DNA of 64,000 nt. It comes from JABWBD01 sp040768665 (lineage in GTDB: Bacteria > Planctomycetota > Planctomycetia > Pirellulales > Thermoguttaceae). The stretch covers positions 372,001 to 436,000 of the forward strand of contig JAXGMN010000008.1 of NCBI GenBank assembly GCA_040768665.1, written 5' to 3'. The stretch's first letter is position 1; the number at the start of each line of letters is the position of its first letter. Of this stretch, positions 43,334-52,725 are shown in pieces. Both the position numbers and the translations under genes were made by a program. Under the pieces are notes generated by a model. That model had not been told where the DNA came from. It saw only the letters and a program-made list of their open reading frames with translations, and did no database searches.

Positions 43334-44255
43334 ACTCACCGGTGTCACGCATCGCTACGGCAGGCACACGGCACTGGACGACGTATCGCTCTGTGTTCGC
43401 CGCGGAGCGATCGGGCTGGTCGGGCAAAACGGCGCCGGCAAGTCGACGCTGATCCATCTCTTGCTCGGCCTGTTTCCGCCGACGGCGGGCTCCGTCAAGT
43501 TCCTCGGGCGCGAACCGCGATCCACCACGACCTCGTTTCGCGGCATGGCCGGATTCATGGCGGAGAGAGAATCGCTCGTGCCGGGCCTGAAGGGAGTCGA
43601 ATACGTTGCCGTGGCCGGCGAACTCTGCGGGATGCCCCGCCGCGATGCGCTCAGGCGGGCCCATGAAACGCTTTCGTATCTGGGGCTGGAGGAAGCGCGG
43701 TATCGCACCGTGGAGCAATACTCCGTCGGCATGCGGCAGCGGCTGAAACTCGCCGCCGCCATGGTGCACGATCCCGATCTGCTGCTGCTGGACGAACCGA
43801 CCTCCGGGCTGGATCCCGACGGCCGGGCCGCCATGCTCGACGTGCTCGCCGCGCTGGCCGCACGGCCGGGTAAGTCGCTTGTGCTTTCGACTCACCTCTT
43901 GGGCGACGTCGAGCGAATCTGCGAGGAGGCGATCTTTCTCGACGCCGGGCGGATCGTCGCCGTCGGGCCCATCCACGAAATGCGGACGATCTCGGCGGGC
44001 ACGTATCGGATTCGCTGGCGGGGCGACGGAGAAACCTTGCTCGCCGGTCTGAAACAGTTGGGGGCCCAGGTCCAGCCGTCCGCCAGGCCCGGGGAAGGCC
44101 GGGTAACGGTGTCCGAACCATGGCAGCATCGGGACTTCTTCCGAGCGGCACGCGAGGCCGGGGCCACGCTGATCGGGCTTCAGCGCGACGAAGAAAACCT
44201 CGATGCCGTCTATCAACGATTGATCGGCTCCCGCGGAGGGCCCCGCAATGAGTGA
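43317..44255 (+). CDS. ABC transporter ATP-binding protein
   Basis: This 312-residue ATPase has Walker A GQNGAGKST, Q-loop region, signature YSVGMRQRLKLA, Walker B LLLLDEPTSGLDP, and the switch histidine in LSTHLLGD, plus a C-terminal extension of about 90 residues typical of CcmA/NatA-type exporters. It would power the permease at 44248, whose start overlaps its end by eight bases. The substrate is not known. Confidence 0.88.
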   Translation: MSPLFELTGVTHRYGRHTALDDVSLCVRRGAIGLVGQNGAGKSTLIHLLLGLFPPTAGSVKFLGREPRSTTTSFRGMAGFMAERESLVPGLKGVEYVAVAGELCGMPRRDALRRAHETLSYLGLEEARYRTVEQYSVGMRQRLKLAAAMVHDPDLLLLDEPTSGLDPDGRAAMLDVLAALAARPGKSLVLSTHLLGDVERICEEAIFLDAGRIVAVGPIHEMRTISAGTYRIRWRGDGETLLAGLKQLGAQVQPSARPGEGRVTVSEPWQHRDFFRAAREAGATLIGLQRDEENLDAVYQRLIGSRGGPRNE

Positions 44256-45138
44256 CGAGTTGAGCAGGGGCCGCCAGCGCTACCGCGGATGGGAAAGCCG
44301 GCTGCGCCCGGAGTGGTTCTCGATCTGGCCGATCGCCCGCACCGGCGTAAAGCTCGTGCTGCGGCGGAAACTTTTTTGGCTTCTGCTTGGGCTGACGCTG
44401 ATCAATTTCCTCTTCCTCTTCGCGACGATTTACTTGAAAGCCCAGATTCGCGTGGAGAATCCGGCGTTGATGCGGTTTGTGGACAACGTGCTGGAATCGG
44501 TTTCCGGCACGGGCACAACCTATCGCGACTTCATGGCCGCACAAGGCACGGTGACCATGCTCATGCTGGCGTTCGCCGGCGAGGTGCTGGTCGGCAACGA
44601 CTACCGCCACGGCGGCCTCACGTTCTACCTGTCCCGTCGCGTCGGCCGCCGCCACTATGTCTTGGGCAAGCTTCTCGGCATCGGTCTGTTGGTGCAGTTG
44701 ACAACGACCCTGCCGGCGCTTGTCCTCTACATCGAATATGGCCTGCTGACCGATTCGACGGTCTATTTTCGCGAAAACCTGCGGATTCTCGTGGGGATCC
44801 TGGGGTACGGCCTGCTGATGGCGGCAGCCCTGAGCCTGGTCCTCTTTGCGTTCGCGGCATGGCTGCAGAGAACCGTGCCGCTGGTGATGGGCTGGACTTG
44901 CCTGTTCGTGCTGCTGCCGGCGGTCGGCGCCATCCTCCGCAAAGTCTACGACGACCGGCTCTGGCATTTGCTGTCTTTCTGGCGCGATATCCGCCTGCTC
45001 GGCTCCTGGTGCTTCGGCGCGGTCCCCGAACGCGACGAGCCGTTGATGGCGGGGGCCGTGCTGGTGGTGGTTGCCGTGTGTCTCGCGGCAGGCATCGCAT
45101 CGATCCCGCGAGTCCGAGCCGTCAAGGTCGTGGCATGA
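44248..45138 (+). CDS. ABC transporter permease
   Basis: This 296-residue protein has about six membrane segments (for example LFWLLLGLTLINFLFLFATIY, LLGIGLLVQLTTTLPALVLYI, VLVVVAVCLAAGIASI), fitting an ABC-2-type permease. GNDYRHGGLTFYLSRRVGRRHYVLGKLLG is the cytoplasmic loop block common in this family. It overlaps the ATPase genes on both sides, so all are probably co-translated. Confidence 0.8.
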   Translation: MSDELSRGRQRYRGWESRLRPEWFSIWPIARTGVKLVLRRKLFWLLLGLTLINFLFLFATIYLKAQIRVENPALMRFVDNVLESVSGTGTTYRDFMAAQGTVTMLMLAFAGEVLVGNDYRHGGLTFYLSRRVGRRHYVLGKLLGIGLLVQLTTTLPALVLYIEYGLLTDSTVYFRENLRILVGILGYGLLMAAALSLVLFAFAAWLQRTVPLVMGWTCLFVLLPAVGAILRKVYDDRLWHLLSFWRDIRLLGSWCFGAVPERDEPLMAGAVLVVVAVCLAAGIASIPRVRAVKVVA

Positions 45139-46091
45139 AAACTCCCATCGCAGGCCCCGGCGCTGCCTTGGCGGAGTTCCAAGGTGTCTCAAAGTGGTAC
45201 GGCCCGGTCATTGCGCTCAACCATCTGACGCTCGAGTTGGGACAGGGAATTACCGGACTGGTGGGACCCAACGGGGCCGGCAAGAGCACCCTCATCCGGC
45301 TCCTCACCGGGCAGGTCCGGCCGAGCCTCGGGCAGGTCGGCATCCGCGGTCGCAACGCCTGGTCCGCGGCCGCCAAATCCCACATCGGTTACTGTCCCGA
45401 CGTCGACGCCTTCTACGAGGAGATGTCGGGCCGCCGCTTCCTGAGGGTGCTGGCCCGCCTCCACGGTCTCAGCCGGCAGCCGGCTTTCGAGCGGACTGAG
45501 GAGGTTCTCCACGAGGTCGGGATGGCGGACCGGGCGGAACGGCCGTTGGCCTCTTATTCCAAAGGCATGCGGCAGCGGATCAAGCTTGCGCAAGCCCTGA
45601 TCCACGATCCCGAGTTGATCGTGCTCGACGAGCCGCTTAACGGCGTCGATCCGGTGGGCCGCATGGAACTGGCCGGGCTGTTTCGTCGCCTGGCGGCACG
45701 GGGCAAAGCACTGCTGGTCTCGAGCCACGTGCTGGAAGAGATGGACGATCTGGCCACCCGCGTCCTCTTTCTGTGCCAGGGCCGGCTCCTGGCCTCCGGC
45801 TCGCCTGCCGAGGTTCGGGAGATGCTCGACGACCACCCGCTGAAGGTTCGCATCTTCAGTCGCAGCGCCAGGCAACTCGGCTCGCGACTGCTGGCCGATC
45901 GCTCGGTCCGCGGCTCGGAGATTGAACCGGCGGGCACGCTACTGCTTCACGTGGAGCATCCGCAGGGTTTCTTCAAGTTGCTGGAGGAGGTCGTCGTCGA
46001 CGAAGGCTTCGAGGTGGAACAGTTCCAGGTGATCGACGCGTCGACGCAGGCGGTTTTCGAATACCTGATGAGACAAGGGCGAGCCATCTAA
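45135..46091 (+). CDS. ABC transporter ATP-binding protein
   Basis: This 318-residue protein is the second ATPase of the cluster: Walker A GPNGAGKST, signature YSKGMRQRIKLA, Walker B LIVLDEPLNGVDP and switch SSHVLEE, with a C-terminal domain of about 80 residues. The ATG overlaps the preceding permease stop (ATGA). It is followed directly by a second permease, so the locus contains two ATPase/permease pairs. Confidence 0.88.
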   Translation: MKTPIAGPGAALAEFQGVSKWYGPVIALNHLTLELGQGITGLVGPNGAGKSTLIRLLTGQVRPSLGQVGIRGRNAWSAAAKSHIGYCPDVDAFYEEMSGRRFLRVLARLHGLSRQPAFERTEEVLHEVGMADRAERPLASYSKGMRQRIKLAQALIHDPELIVLDEPLNGVDPVGRMELAGLFRRLAARGKALLVSSHVLEEMDDLATRVLFLCQGRLLASGSPAEVREMLDDHPLKVRIFSRSARQLGSRLLADRSVRGSEIEPAGTLLLHVEHPQGFFKLLEEVVVDEGFEVEQFQVIDASTQAVFEYLMRQGRAI

Positions 46092-46916
46092 TTGGATCGG
46101 ACAACCGACTTGAACAACGACCGAAACGACCTCAGAGATCAACCCCGCTCGGCCGGTTTCGTCGAGCAGTCCCGCGGCTGCGCGGTTCTGGCTGCGGTAT
46201 CGCTACGGCGGGCGCTGCGGTCGCGTCAGACCGCGGTCTGCGGCCTTCTGCTGGCGTTTACCGTTCTTGCCGTGGTGGCCTGGTCGCTGAGGCACGACCG
46301 CACCGCGCAGGAGTTTGCCGACGACATCGTTTTTCCGCTGTACGTATCCTTTCTGCTGCCGATCTTCTCGCTCTGTTATTCGGCGCCAAGCGTCGCCGGA
46401 GAACACGAGGAGCAGACGCTCGTCTACCTGCTGGCGACGCCCCTGCCGAGGCCCTTGATCTTTGCGGCCAAGTACGGCGCAGCGCTCGCGGCGGCCATGC
46501 TTTGGACCTTCGGCGCATGGATCCTGTTGAGCCGGCTTGGCGGGCCGGCCGCCGCGACGTTGTTCAGGCCGTACTCCGCCGCGATTCTCTGGTCGACGCC
46601 GGTCTACGTTGGCCTGTTCTGCGCGTTCAGCGTGAGCCTGCCGAGGGCGACGATCGTGAGCCTCGTGTACGTCTTCTTTCTCGAAGCGTTCCTGGGCAAT
46701 GTGCCCGGGATTGCCAAGCGAGTGGCCGTGTCGTTCTATACCCAGTGCATCATGCTCGACGCCGGGACCGAGCTCGGCGTCCGGCCGACGGGCATGCGGC
46801 AGCCGGCTCTCTTCCTGCCGTTGGACGGCGACACGGCGCGAACGATCCTCGGTATCCTGGCAGTGGCCACCTTCTTACTGGGAGCCTGGCTCTTCACGAG
46901 ACGCGAGTACGTCTGA
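46092..46916 (+). CDS. ABC transporter permease (ABC-2 type)
   Basis: This 274-residue protein has about six membrane segments, the periplasmic-face SAPSVAGEHEEQTLVYLLATPLPR block (the EHExxT motif of ABC-2 permeases) and a hydrophobic C-terminus. It starts with TTG right after the previous stop; a TTG at 46110 is an alternative. It is the last gene of the exporter cluster and is followed by a strong hairpin. Confidence 0.78.
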   Translation: MDRTTDLNNDRNDLRDQPRSAGFVEQSRGCAVLAAVSLRRALRSRQTAVCGLLLAFTVLAVVAWSLRHDRTAQEFADDIVFPLYVSFLLPIFSLCYSAPSVAGEHEEQTLVYLLATPLPRPLIFAAKYGAALAAAMLWTFGAWILLSRLGGPAAATLFRPYSAAILWSTPVYVGLFCAFSVSLPRATIVSLVYVFFLEAFLGNVPGIAKRVAVSFYTQCIMLDAGTELGVRPTGMRQPALFLPLDGDTARTILGILAVATFLLGAWLFTRREYV

Positions 46917-46941
46917 ACCGGCGGCAGATCGACAGCAGGAC

Positions 46942-46974
46942 AGCAGCCCGGCTGCTCGAAGCAGCCGGGCTGCT
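46942..46974. terminator. Strong stem-loop between convergent genes
   Basis: AGCAGCCCGGCTGC (46942-46955) pairs perfectly with GCAGCCGGGCTGCT (46961-46974) around TCGAA. The 14-bp GC-rich stem sits between the convergent permease and DUF1080 genes and could terminate both, although no T-run is present. Confidence 0.65.
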
Positions 46975-46999
46975 TGCATGGATCCTGCTTCGCCGGCGG

Positions 47000-47680
47000 C
47001 TACTTCAGAATCGGGATCAGCTTGACCGTTCGAAAGTGGATCTCGCCCCCTTCCGACTGCAGGCCGATCTTCCCGGCAACGTCGTCGCACTTCGTCGCCC
47101 GGTTGACGAGCTGCCCGTTGAGCATGACGGTCAATTCGCCCTCGTCCACGGTGATTGCGTACTGGTTCCACTCGCCGGGCTTCTTTTCGTTGCCCGCGAT
47201 GCGGCTGACGCCCACGAAATCGCCGATCTTCTCGTTGTGCCTCTTGGCGAACCGGTCCGAATCGCCCTTGAGATCGAATCCTTGAAACGCCCAGATGTCG
47301 CCCACATTGCCGTGCTTGAGCTGAGCCTCGACGCATCTGGGCAGGCCCATGGGCTCGCCGGTAATCCGCATGAGCACGCCGCTATTGCCCGGCTCCTTGC
47401 CCGGCGCCCACCGCCAGTCGATCACGAGCTTGAAGTCCTTGTACTGCTTTTCCGTTGACAGATAGCCCATCGGCTCCCCTTTGCAGACCAGGACGCCGTC
47501 CTCGACGCTCCATACGTCCTTCATCTTCACGTCGGGCTCCACCAGAAAGTAGCCCCAGCCGTCGAGGTTCTTACCGTTGAAGAGCTGGACCTCGTCGCCG
47601 AATTTCTGTTCGGCCGATGCCGTCAACGCCATCGCCAGCAGAAGTGCCGCAGCAGAGAGGAAACGGGCAGTGGAAATCAT
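47000..47680 (-). CDS. DUF1080 (3-keto-disaccharide hydrolase domain) secreted protein
   Basis: This 226-residue protein has a signal peptide (about residues 1-23) and a concanavalin-like DUF1080 domain: VQLFNGKNLDGWGYF, WSVEDGVLVCKGEPMGYLSTEKQYKDFKLVIDW in two strands, GNSGVLMRI, EWNQYAITVDEGELTVMLNG and a final GEIHFRTVKLIPI. Members hydrolyse 3-keto-glycosides or act as carbohydrate-binding modules and are very abundant in planctomycetes. A GGGAAGGAG site precedes ATG 47680. Confidence 0.88.
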   Translation of the reverse strand: MISTARFLSAAALLLAMALTASAEQKFGDEVQLFNGKNLDGWGYFLVEPDVKMKDVWSVEDGVLVCKGEPMGYLSTEKQYKDFKLVIDWRWAPGKEPGNSGVLMRITGEPMGLPRCVEAQLKHGNVGDIWAFQGFDLKGDSDRFAKRHNEKIGDFVGVSRIAGNEKKPGEWNQYAITVDEGELTVMLNGQLVNRATKCDDVAGKIGLQSEGGEIHFRTVKLIPILK

Positions 47681-47960
47681 CGCAAGCTTCTCCTTCCCAA
47701 GTAGGGTTCAGTGAGGTCTGTCAATCATGTGTCGCGTTCGGTTCCAATTTAGGCACAGCTCCCGGCGGATGCAACAGGCTGGCCATTGGGGTGTGCGGCA
47801 AGACTTCCTGGCACGCTGCGGTCGGGACAGGGAAGGTGAAAATTCAGCGGTGCCATAGGCGAATTCGACTTCCGGTTCTTTTCTACCACCGAAGGCCCGC
47901 CCAATTCTTCATCCGTGCCAGGAATTTTTGCCGCACACGCAGTGCGTTACAATACAACAG

Positions 47961-48659
47961 ATGACTGCATCCAGCGTCGAATTATTGTACGAGTCGGGCC
48001 CGTGCCTCGTCGTGAACAAGCCGCCGGGGCTCCTCACGCAGGCCCCTCCGGGGATCGATAGCCTCGAGGCCCGCATCAAGGAGTTCGTCAAGCGGCGGGA
48101 GGAGAAGACGGGCAACGTCTACTTGGGAGTGCCGCACCGCCTGGACCGGCCTGCCTCGGGGGCGATGGTTTTCGCGCGGCACGTCCGCGCGGCCCGTCGG
48201 CTGGCCGAGCAGTTCGAAGCCCGCACGGTCCGAAAGGTCTACTGGGCCTGTGTCGAAGGCCGTGTGACGCCGAACGCCGGCACGTGGGAAGATTTTTTGC
48301 GCAAGGTCCCGGAGGAACCGCGCGCGGAGGTCGTCGACCGGGATCACCCCGAGGGGCGCATCGCCGTGCTGCACTATCGCACGCTCGGCGCCACACCCTG
48401 GGGCATGTGGCTCGAAATCGAATTGGAGACCGGGCGGACGCACCAGATCCGCGTCCAGGCAGCTTCCCGCGGCCATCCGCTCCTGGGCGACGGACAGTAC
48501 GGTTCGACGGTCCTGTTTGGAACGCAGTATGAAGACCAACGGCTTCGTGCCGTCGCCTTGCACGCCCGTACGTTGAGCTTCCTGCATCCGATGACGCACG
48601 AACCGGTCTGCATCACGGCGCCGCTGCCCGAGGTATGGGAATCGTTGGAACTCGACTAG
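47961..48659 (+). CDS. RluA family RNA pseudouridine synthase
   Basis: This 232-residue enzyme isomerises uridine to pseudouridine in RNA. The catalytic aspartate is D62 in PHRLDRPASGAMVFARH, and other family blocks are VVNKPPGLLTQ, VRKVYWACVEG, LETGRTHQIRVQAASRGHPLLGD and ALHARTLSFLHPMT. It lacks an N-terminal S4 domain, as in RluA/TruC-like members, so the RNA target is not clear. ATG 47961 fits the family length; the longer start at 47928 adds no conserved residues. Confidence 0.9.
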   Translation: MTASSVELLYESGPCLVVNKPPGLLTQAPPGIDSLEARIKEFVKRREEKTGNVYLGVPHRLDRPASGAMVFARHVRAARRLAEQFEARTVRKVYWACVEGRVTPNAGTWEDFLRKVPEEPRAEVVDRDHPEGRIAVLHYRTLGATPWGMWLEIELETGRTHQIRVQAASRGHPLLGDGQYGSTVLFGTQYEDQRLRAVALHARTLSFLHPMTHEPVCITAPLPEVWESLELD

Positions 48660-48663
48660 CCTC

Positions 48664-49596
48664 TCAGAACCCCGTTCCCTCTTCAACGCGAATCATCCGC
48701 GCCTCTTGTTCTAGGTGCGTCGGGTCGAAGCGGCCGGGAAGCAGGTGGCGGAGATTCGCGGACGCCGCGGCCACACCCAGACGCACGGCCGAGGCGATCT
48801 CATGCCCCTCGAGCGTCGCCTGCGCGATCGTCGCGGCCAGCACGTCGCCGCAGCCGATCGGGTTGACCACTTCGGGGACCTTCGGCGGGTAGACCCGGTA
48901 CACCGACGACTCGGAACTGACCCACACTGGATCGGATCCGTGCGTGATCACCACCCACTGGGCCCCGCGGCGGTTGAGCGACCGCATGGCGGCAAGCAAC
49001 TCCTGGTCGCTATCCAACGGATGGCCGACCGTTTGGCCCAACTCCTGGCGGTTCGGTTTGACCACGTAAGGCTTCAGGTCCAGGACCGAAAGCAGCCCCT
49101 CGCCGCGAAAATCGAGGACCATCGGGCAGCGCGTCCGTTCGACCAGGTCGCGGTAGTAGCTCTCCGGAACACCGGAAGGGAGCGAGCCCATGATCAACAC
49201 GAACTCGGCGTTGGCGGCTTCTTCGGCGTAGGCGAGCCGAAAATCTTCCAGTTCGCCCGGCATCAGCGGCCGGCCGTTTTCGACCAGTTCGGTGATCGTT
49301 CCCGAAGCCCGGTCGAGCACGGTCGTGCAGACCCGCGTCGTCGCCTGCGTCCGGATCCACCGTCGGGGAACGCCCAGTTGCCCGAAGTCGCGCTCCATTT
49401 CCACCAGCGGATAGCCGCCGGCGGTTGCCAGCGTCAGGCTCGGGCCGCCGAGCAGATGGGCGGCCATGCCCCCGTTGCAGACCTTGCCCGACGCACACCA
49501 CCGCGCTTCGCGGGCACGGTTGACCTGGCCCTGGACGAACGCGTCGAACACGAGCACCTGCTGCCATGCGGGAGTCAGCCCGGCCGTCAGAATCAC
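48664..49596 (-). CDS. PfkB family carbohydrate kinase (1-phosphofructokinase-like)
   Basis: This 310-residue kinase resembles the LacC/FruK branch of the ribokinase superfamily: LTAGLTPAWQQVLVFD near the start, KVCNGGMAAHLLGG (substrate-binding), VENGRPLMPGE, KPNRQELGQTVG and the catalytic-base motif NPIGCGDVLAATIAQ (GAGD in most members). The substrate may be a sugar 1-phosphate or tagatose 6-phosphate type. It overlaps the upstream iron-type alcohol dehydrogenase gene by four bases, so the two probably act in one pathway. Confidence 0.8.
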   Translation of the reverse strand: MILTAGLTPAWQQVLVFDAFVQGQVNRAREARWCASGKVCNGGMAAHLLGGPSLTLATAGGYPLVEMERDFGQLGVPRRWIRTQATTRVCTTVLDRASGTITELVENGRPLMPGELEDFRLAYAEEAANAEFVLIMGSLPSGVPESYYRDLVERTRCPMVLDFRGEGLLSVLDLKPYVVKPNRQELGQTVGHPLDSDQELLAAMRSLNRRGAQWVVITHGSDPVWVSSESSVYRVYPPKVPEVVNPIGCGDVLAATIAQATLEGHEIASAVRLGVAAASANLRHLLPGRFDPTHLEQEARMIRVEEGTGF

Positions 49597-50783
49597 AGCA
49601 GTTCCTCCAAAATTCGTGTCAGTTCCTCGTCGCTAATTTCTCGGGGATTCCCGCTCATGCTGCTGCCTCGCGAGCTCTCGACGATCGCCGGGATCTGCTC
49701 TCGACGCACGCCCACGTCCGCCAGCCGGCGAGGCACACCGACCTCTTCACAGAGCGAGTCGATCTCGCGGATCAGCACATCGGCCGCTTCCTCGGGGGAG
49801 GTCGACGGCCCTTTGCCATAAAGCAGGTGGGCGAGCTTCGCGAGTTCCTCTTTGCAGACCTCACGGTTCACCCGCAACGCGACCGGCAGCATCAGCGCAC
49901 AGGCCGCCCCGTGCGGCACCCGCGCGTGCACGCCCAGAGCGGCCGCCACACCATGGGCCATGCCCAGCCCCGAATTGGCAAGCGCCATCCCGGAGAGCAA
50001 CGCGGCGTGAGCCATTCTCTCGCGCGCACTGCGAGAACTTCCGTCGCGGACCGCTTCCGCCACCGCCGGCAGCGCCATCCGCAGTCCTTGCGTGGCCAAG
50101 GCCCGGGGAATCGGCTGGGCCTTGCGCGAGAGATAGCTCTCGAGCAACTGAGTAATCGCGTCCATCCCGCTGGCTGCGGTAACCGAGGGCGGCACACTGA
50201 CCGTCAGTTCCGGATCGATCAAGGCGATGCGGGGAACGAGCCGCTCGTCGCGGATGCTCTTCTTGAACGGCGGGTCGTACGAGGAGATCACGGCGTTCTT
50301 CGTGGCCTCGGTCCCCGTGCCGGCGGTGGTCGGCATGGCCAGCACCGGCAGCGGCGGGTTGACGATTTTCAGGCCGCGGCCGACCCCTTCCAAATAGTCC
50401 TGGATCGTGGGGCTCTGGTCGTTGGTGACCATGGCCGCCACGGCCTTGCCGAGGTCGACCGCAGCGCCTCCACCCACGGCCAGGATGAGATCGCCTTCCT
50501 CGGCGCCCCGCTGGCGGAACACGGCCGTCACGCGGTCGACGTCGCCCACCTCCGGCTCGTGGGTAACCATCTCCATTGCCGCCGCTTCCACACCGGCCGC
50601 CTGCAACGCATCCGTGATCTCGGTGATCGCCCCCGCAGACACGAGCGCCCGTGAACCGCAGATCACCATCGCGCGGCGCCCGAGCGATGCAGCCAGGGGG
50701 CCCACCTCGCGACGCCGCCCCCATCCAAAGACAATTCGCTGCGGCGCGAGAAAATCGTAGACAAGCGATCCAAGCTGTTCCAT
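49593..50783 (-). CDS. Iron-containing alcohol dehydrogenase family protein
   Basis: This 396-residue protein has the NAD-binding ILAVGGGAAVDLGKAVAAM block and the PTTAGTGTEATKNAVIS block of group III (iron-type) dehydrogenases. Likely metal ligands are the aspartate in SGMDAITQ, and histidines in MAHGVAAALG and VPHGAACAL; the usual histidine after the aspartate is a glutamine here (DAITQ), a change seen in some subfamilies. It is the first gene of a two-gene operon with the PfkB kinase. The substrate is unknown. Confidence 0.85.
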   Translation of the reverse strand: MEQLGSLVYDFLAPQRIVFGWGRRREVGPLAASLGRRAMVICGSRALVSAGAITEITDALQAAGVEAAAMEMVTHEPEVGDVDRVTAVFRQRGAEEGDLILAVGGGAAVDLGKAVAAMVTNDQSPTIQDYLEGVGRGLKIVNPPLPVLAMPTTAGTGTEATKNAVISSYDPPFKKSIRDERLVPRIALIDPELTVSVPPSVTAASGMDAITQLLESYLSRKAQPIPRALATQGLRMALPAVAEAVRDGSSRSARERMAHAALLSGMALANSGLGMAHGVAAALGVHARVPHGAACALMLPVALRVNREVCKEELAKLAHLLYGKGPSTSPEEAADVLIREIDSLCEEVGVPRRLADVGVRREQIPAIVESSRGSSMSGNPREISDEELTRILEELL

Positions 50784-51073
50784 TACAGTTCCTCGCGTTC
50801 AAGGGGAACGGACGGGGCCGGGAGTAGGGAGCTGAAAAGGCGGGCATGCCATCGGCTTACTGGATCTTTCGTCTTAGTTCCTCAATCTTCAACTCGCGCA
50901 ATCATCGGTGGATCAGAACGTGAGATGGACTCAGCCGATGGAACCCTTGCGCTTTCACCTTCACCGATCCGCTAGCATATGCCAGGATATCTTGTCGCGC
51001 ACTCGGCTAACAAGGGGCTGCGAGCGCCCGCCGCCGGCAGTATAATGATACGCGTCCCTGGAATTAGCATGCT

Positions 51074-52348
51074 ATGAAGACGATCGAAATCCATCCTGGC
51101 GGTCCGGTGCGAGGCACAATCCGTCCCCCCGGCTCGAAGAGTATCACCAATCGGGCTATGGTTTGCGCCGCGCTGGCGGAAGGCACGTCGACGCTGACCG
51201 GCGCCCTGGACAGCGACGACACGCGGGTGATGGTCGAGGGACTGCGGCAGCTTGGGATGGAAGTGGTCCACGATCCCCGGCAGCGACTGATCCGAATTAC
51301 CGGTTGTGGAGGCCGCCCCTCGGCCTCTGGAGCGGAATTGTACGCGGCCAATAGCGGAACCACGATTCGATTCCTGACTGCCGTGGCCGCCCTCGGCCGA
51401 GGCCGGTTTCGCCTCGATGGATCGCCCCGGATGCGTCAGCGGCCGATCGAGGATCTGCTGGCGGCTCTGCGTCAGTTGGGAGCCGATGCCGTGAGCGAGA
51501 CGGGCAACGGTTGTCCGCCCGTCATCGTGCAGGCCAACGGACTGGCGGGAGGCAAAGCGGTTGTCGCGGGAAATATCTCCAGCCAGTTCCTCAGCGCGCT
51601 GTTGATGGCGGCGCCCGCAGCGCTGTCGCCGGTCGAACTGACCGTCGTTGGAGAACTCGTGTCGAAACCCTACGTCGAAATGACTCTCGCGGTGATGCGG
51701 TCGTTCGGCGTCACGGTACCGGGAGAGGATCTGACGCGGTTTGTCGTGGCGCCGGAGCGGGGCTACCGGGCTGCAAACTACTCGATCGAACCCGACGCAT
51801 CCGCCGCGAGCTATTTCTTTGCGGCTGCGGCGGTGACCGGCGGAAGGGTGACCGTTGAGGGGCTATCGCAGGGCAGTCTTCAAGGCGACGTCGCCTTCTG
51901 CGATTGCCTGGCGAAGATGGGCTGCGAAGTAAGCTATGGCGAAGACGCAATTACCGTTGCCGGCGGTCCGCTGCGCGGCATCGACATCGACATGAACGCC
52001 GTGAGCGACACCGTGCAAACCCTTGCGGCGGTGGCTCTGTTTGCCGAAGGCCCGACGACGATCACCAACGTGGGCCACATCCGTCACAAGGAAACCGACC
52101 GGCTGAACGCCCTGGCAACCGAACTGCGCAAGCTCGGCGCGATGGTCCAAGAGCGGCCGGACGGACTCAGAGTCGTTCCCGGACCGTTGCGGCCCGCGGA
52201 AATCGACACCTACGACGATCACCGCATGGCGATGAGCCTGGCCGTGGTTGGACTGGCCAGCGAGGGTGTGGTGATTCGCGATCCGGATTGCACCGCCAAG
52301 ACCTACCCGCAGTTCTTCGTGGATCTAGAGTGTCTTCGGGCCGGTTGA
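51074..52348 (+). CDS. aroA: 3-phosphoshikimate 1-carboxyvinyltransferase (EPSP synthase)
   Basis: AroA joins shikimate 3-phosphate and phosphoenolpyruvate in aromatic amino-acid synthesis. Signatures are GSKSITNRAMVCAALAEG, ANSGTTIRFLTAVAAL, SSQFLSALLMAAP, SKPYVEMTLAVM, DASAASYFFAAAA, HIRHKETDRL and DDHRMAMSLAVVGL. Length (424) is normal and all catalytic segments are intact. The ribosome site before ATG 51074 is weak. No other aro gene is nearby. Confidence 0.96.
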   Translation: MKTIEIHPGGPVRGTIRPPGSKSITNRAMVCAALAEGTSTLTGALDSDDTRVMVEGLRQLGMEVVHDPRQRLIRITGCGGRPSASGAELYAANSGTTIRFLTAVAALGRGRFRLDGSPRMRQRPIEDLLAALRQLGADAVSETGNGCPPVIVQANGLAGGKAVVAGNISSQFLSALLMAAPAALSPVELTVVGELVSKPYVEMTLAVMRSFGVTVPGEDLTRFVVAPERGYRAANYSIEPDASAASYFFAAAAVTGGRVTVEGLSQGSLQGDVAFCDCLAKMGCEVSYGEDAITVAGGPLRGIDIDMNAVSDTVQTLAAVALFAEGPTTITNVGHIRHKETDRLNALATELRKLGAMVQERPDGLRVVPGPLRPAEIDTYDDHRMAMSLAVVGLASEGVVIRDPDCTAKTYPQFFVDLECLRAG

Positions 52349-52482
52349 AACCGTCCGGCGATCAAGTGCGGTGGGGGCGGACACTCACCGCAGAGTGTGC
52401 TTCAGGTGCATGTGGCCAGCGGAGCACGTCCGCGCAATCGCGGCCCATTTCGCCGAGGGGAATCTTGAATCCAGATGCTCGC

Positions 52483-52725
52483 TCAAGGTAGAACCGTACG
52501 GGAACGCAGAACGTAGTCCGCAGCACTTTCGAGCAACTCGTCAGCCCGCTGCAACAGCGCATCGCCGACGAGAACCCCGCTGTAGCGATTACTTGCGGGA
52601 TCGCAGGCGGTGAACCGCCCGCGGCAGTGTTGACAGACGACCGCTTTCCCCAGGTATTCCACTCGGATCTGCAACCGCCGACCACATGTCGGGCACTCTT
52701 GGATGAAGTACGTCGAGTTCGACAT
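52483..52725 (-). CDS. Small zinc-ribbon protein
   Basis: This 80-residue protein has one zinc ribbon, CPTCGRRL and CQHCRGRF, within residues 10-40, then a short helix (GDALLQRADELLESAADYVL). Small proteins of this shape are common in planctomycetes and are uncharacterised. ATG 52725 follows a strong AGGAGG site; ATG 52770 was rejected. It converges with aroA. Confidence 0.72.
   Translation of the reverse strand: MSNSTYFIQECPTCGRRLQIRVEYLGKAVVCQHCRGRFTACDPASNRYSGVLVGDALLQRADELLESAADYVLRSRTVLP

Noticed and set aside
43651..45192. Leftward 513-residue open frame
   Set aside because: Antisense to the ABC ATPase and permease genes; no domain pattern seen.
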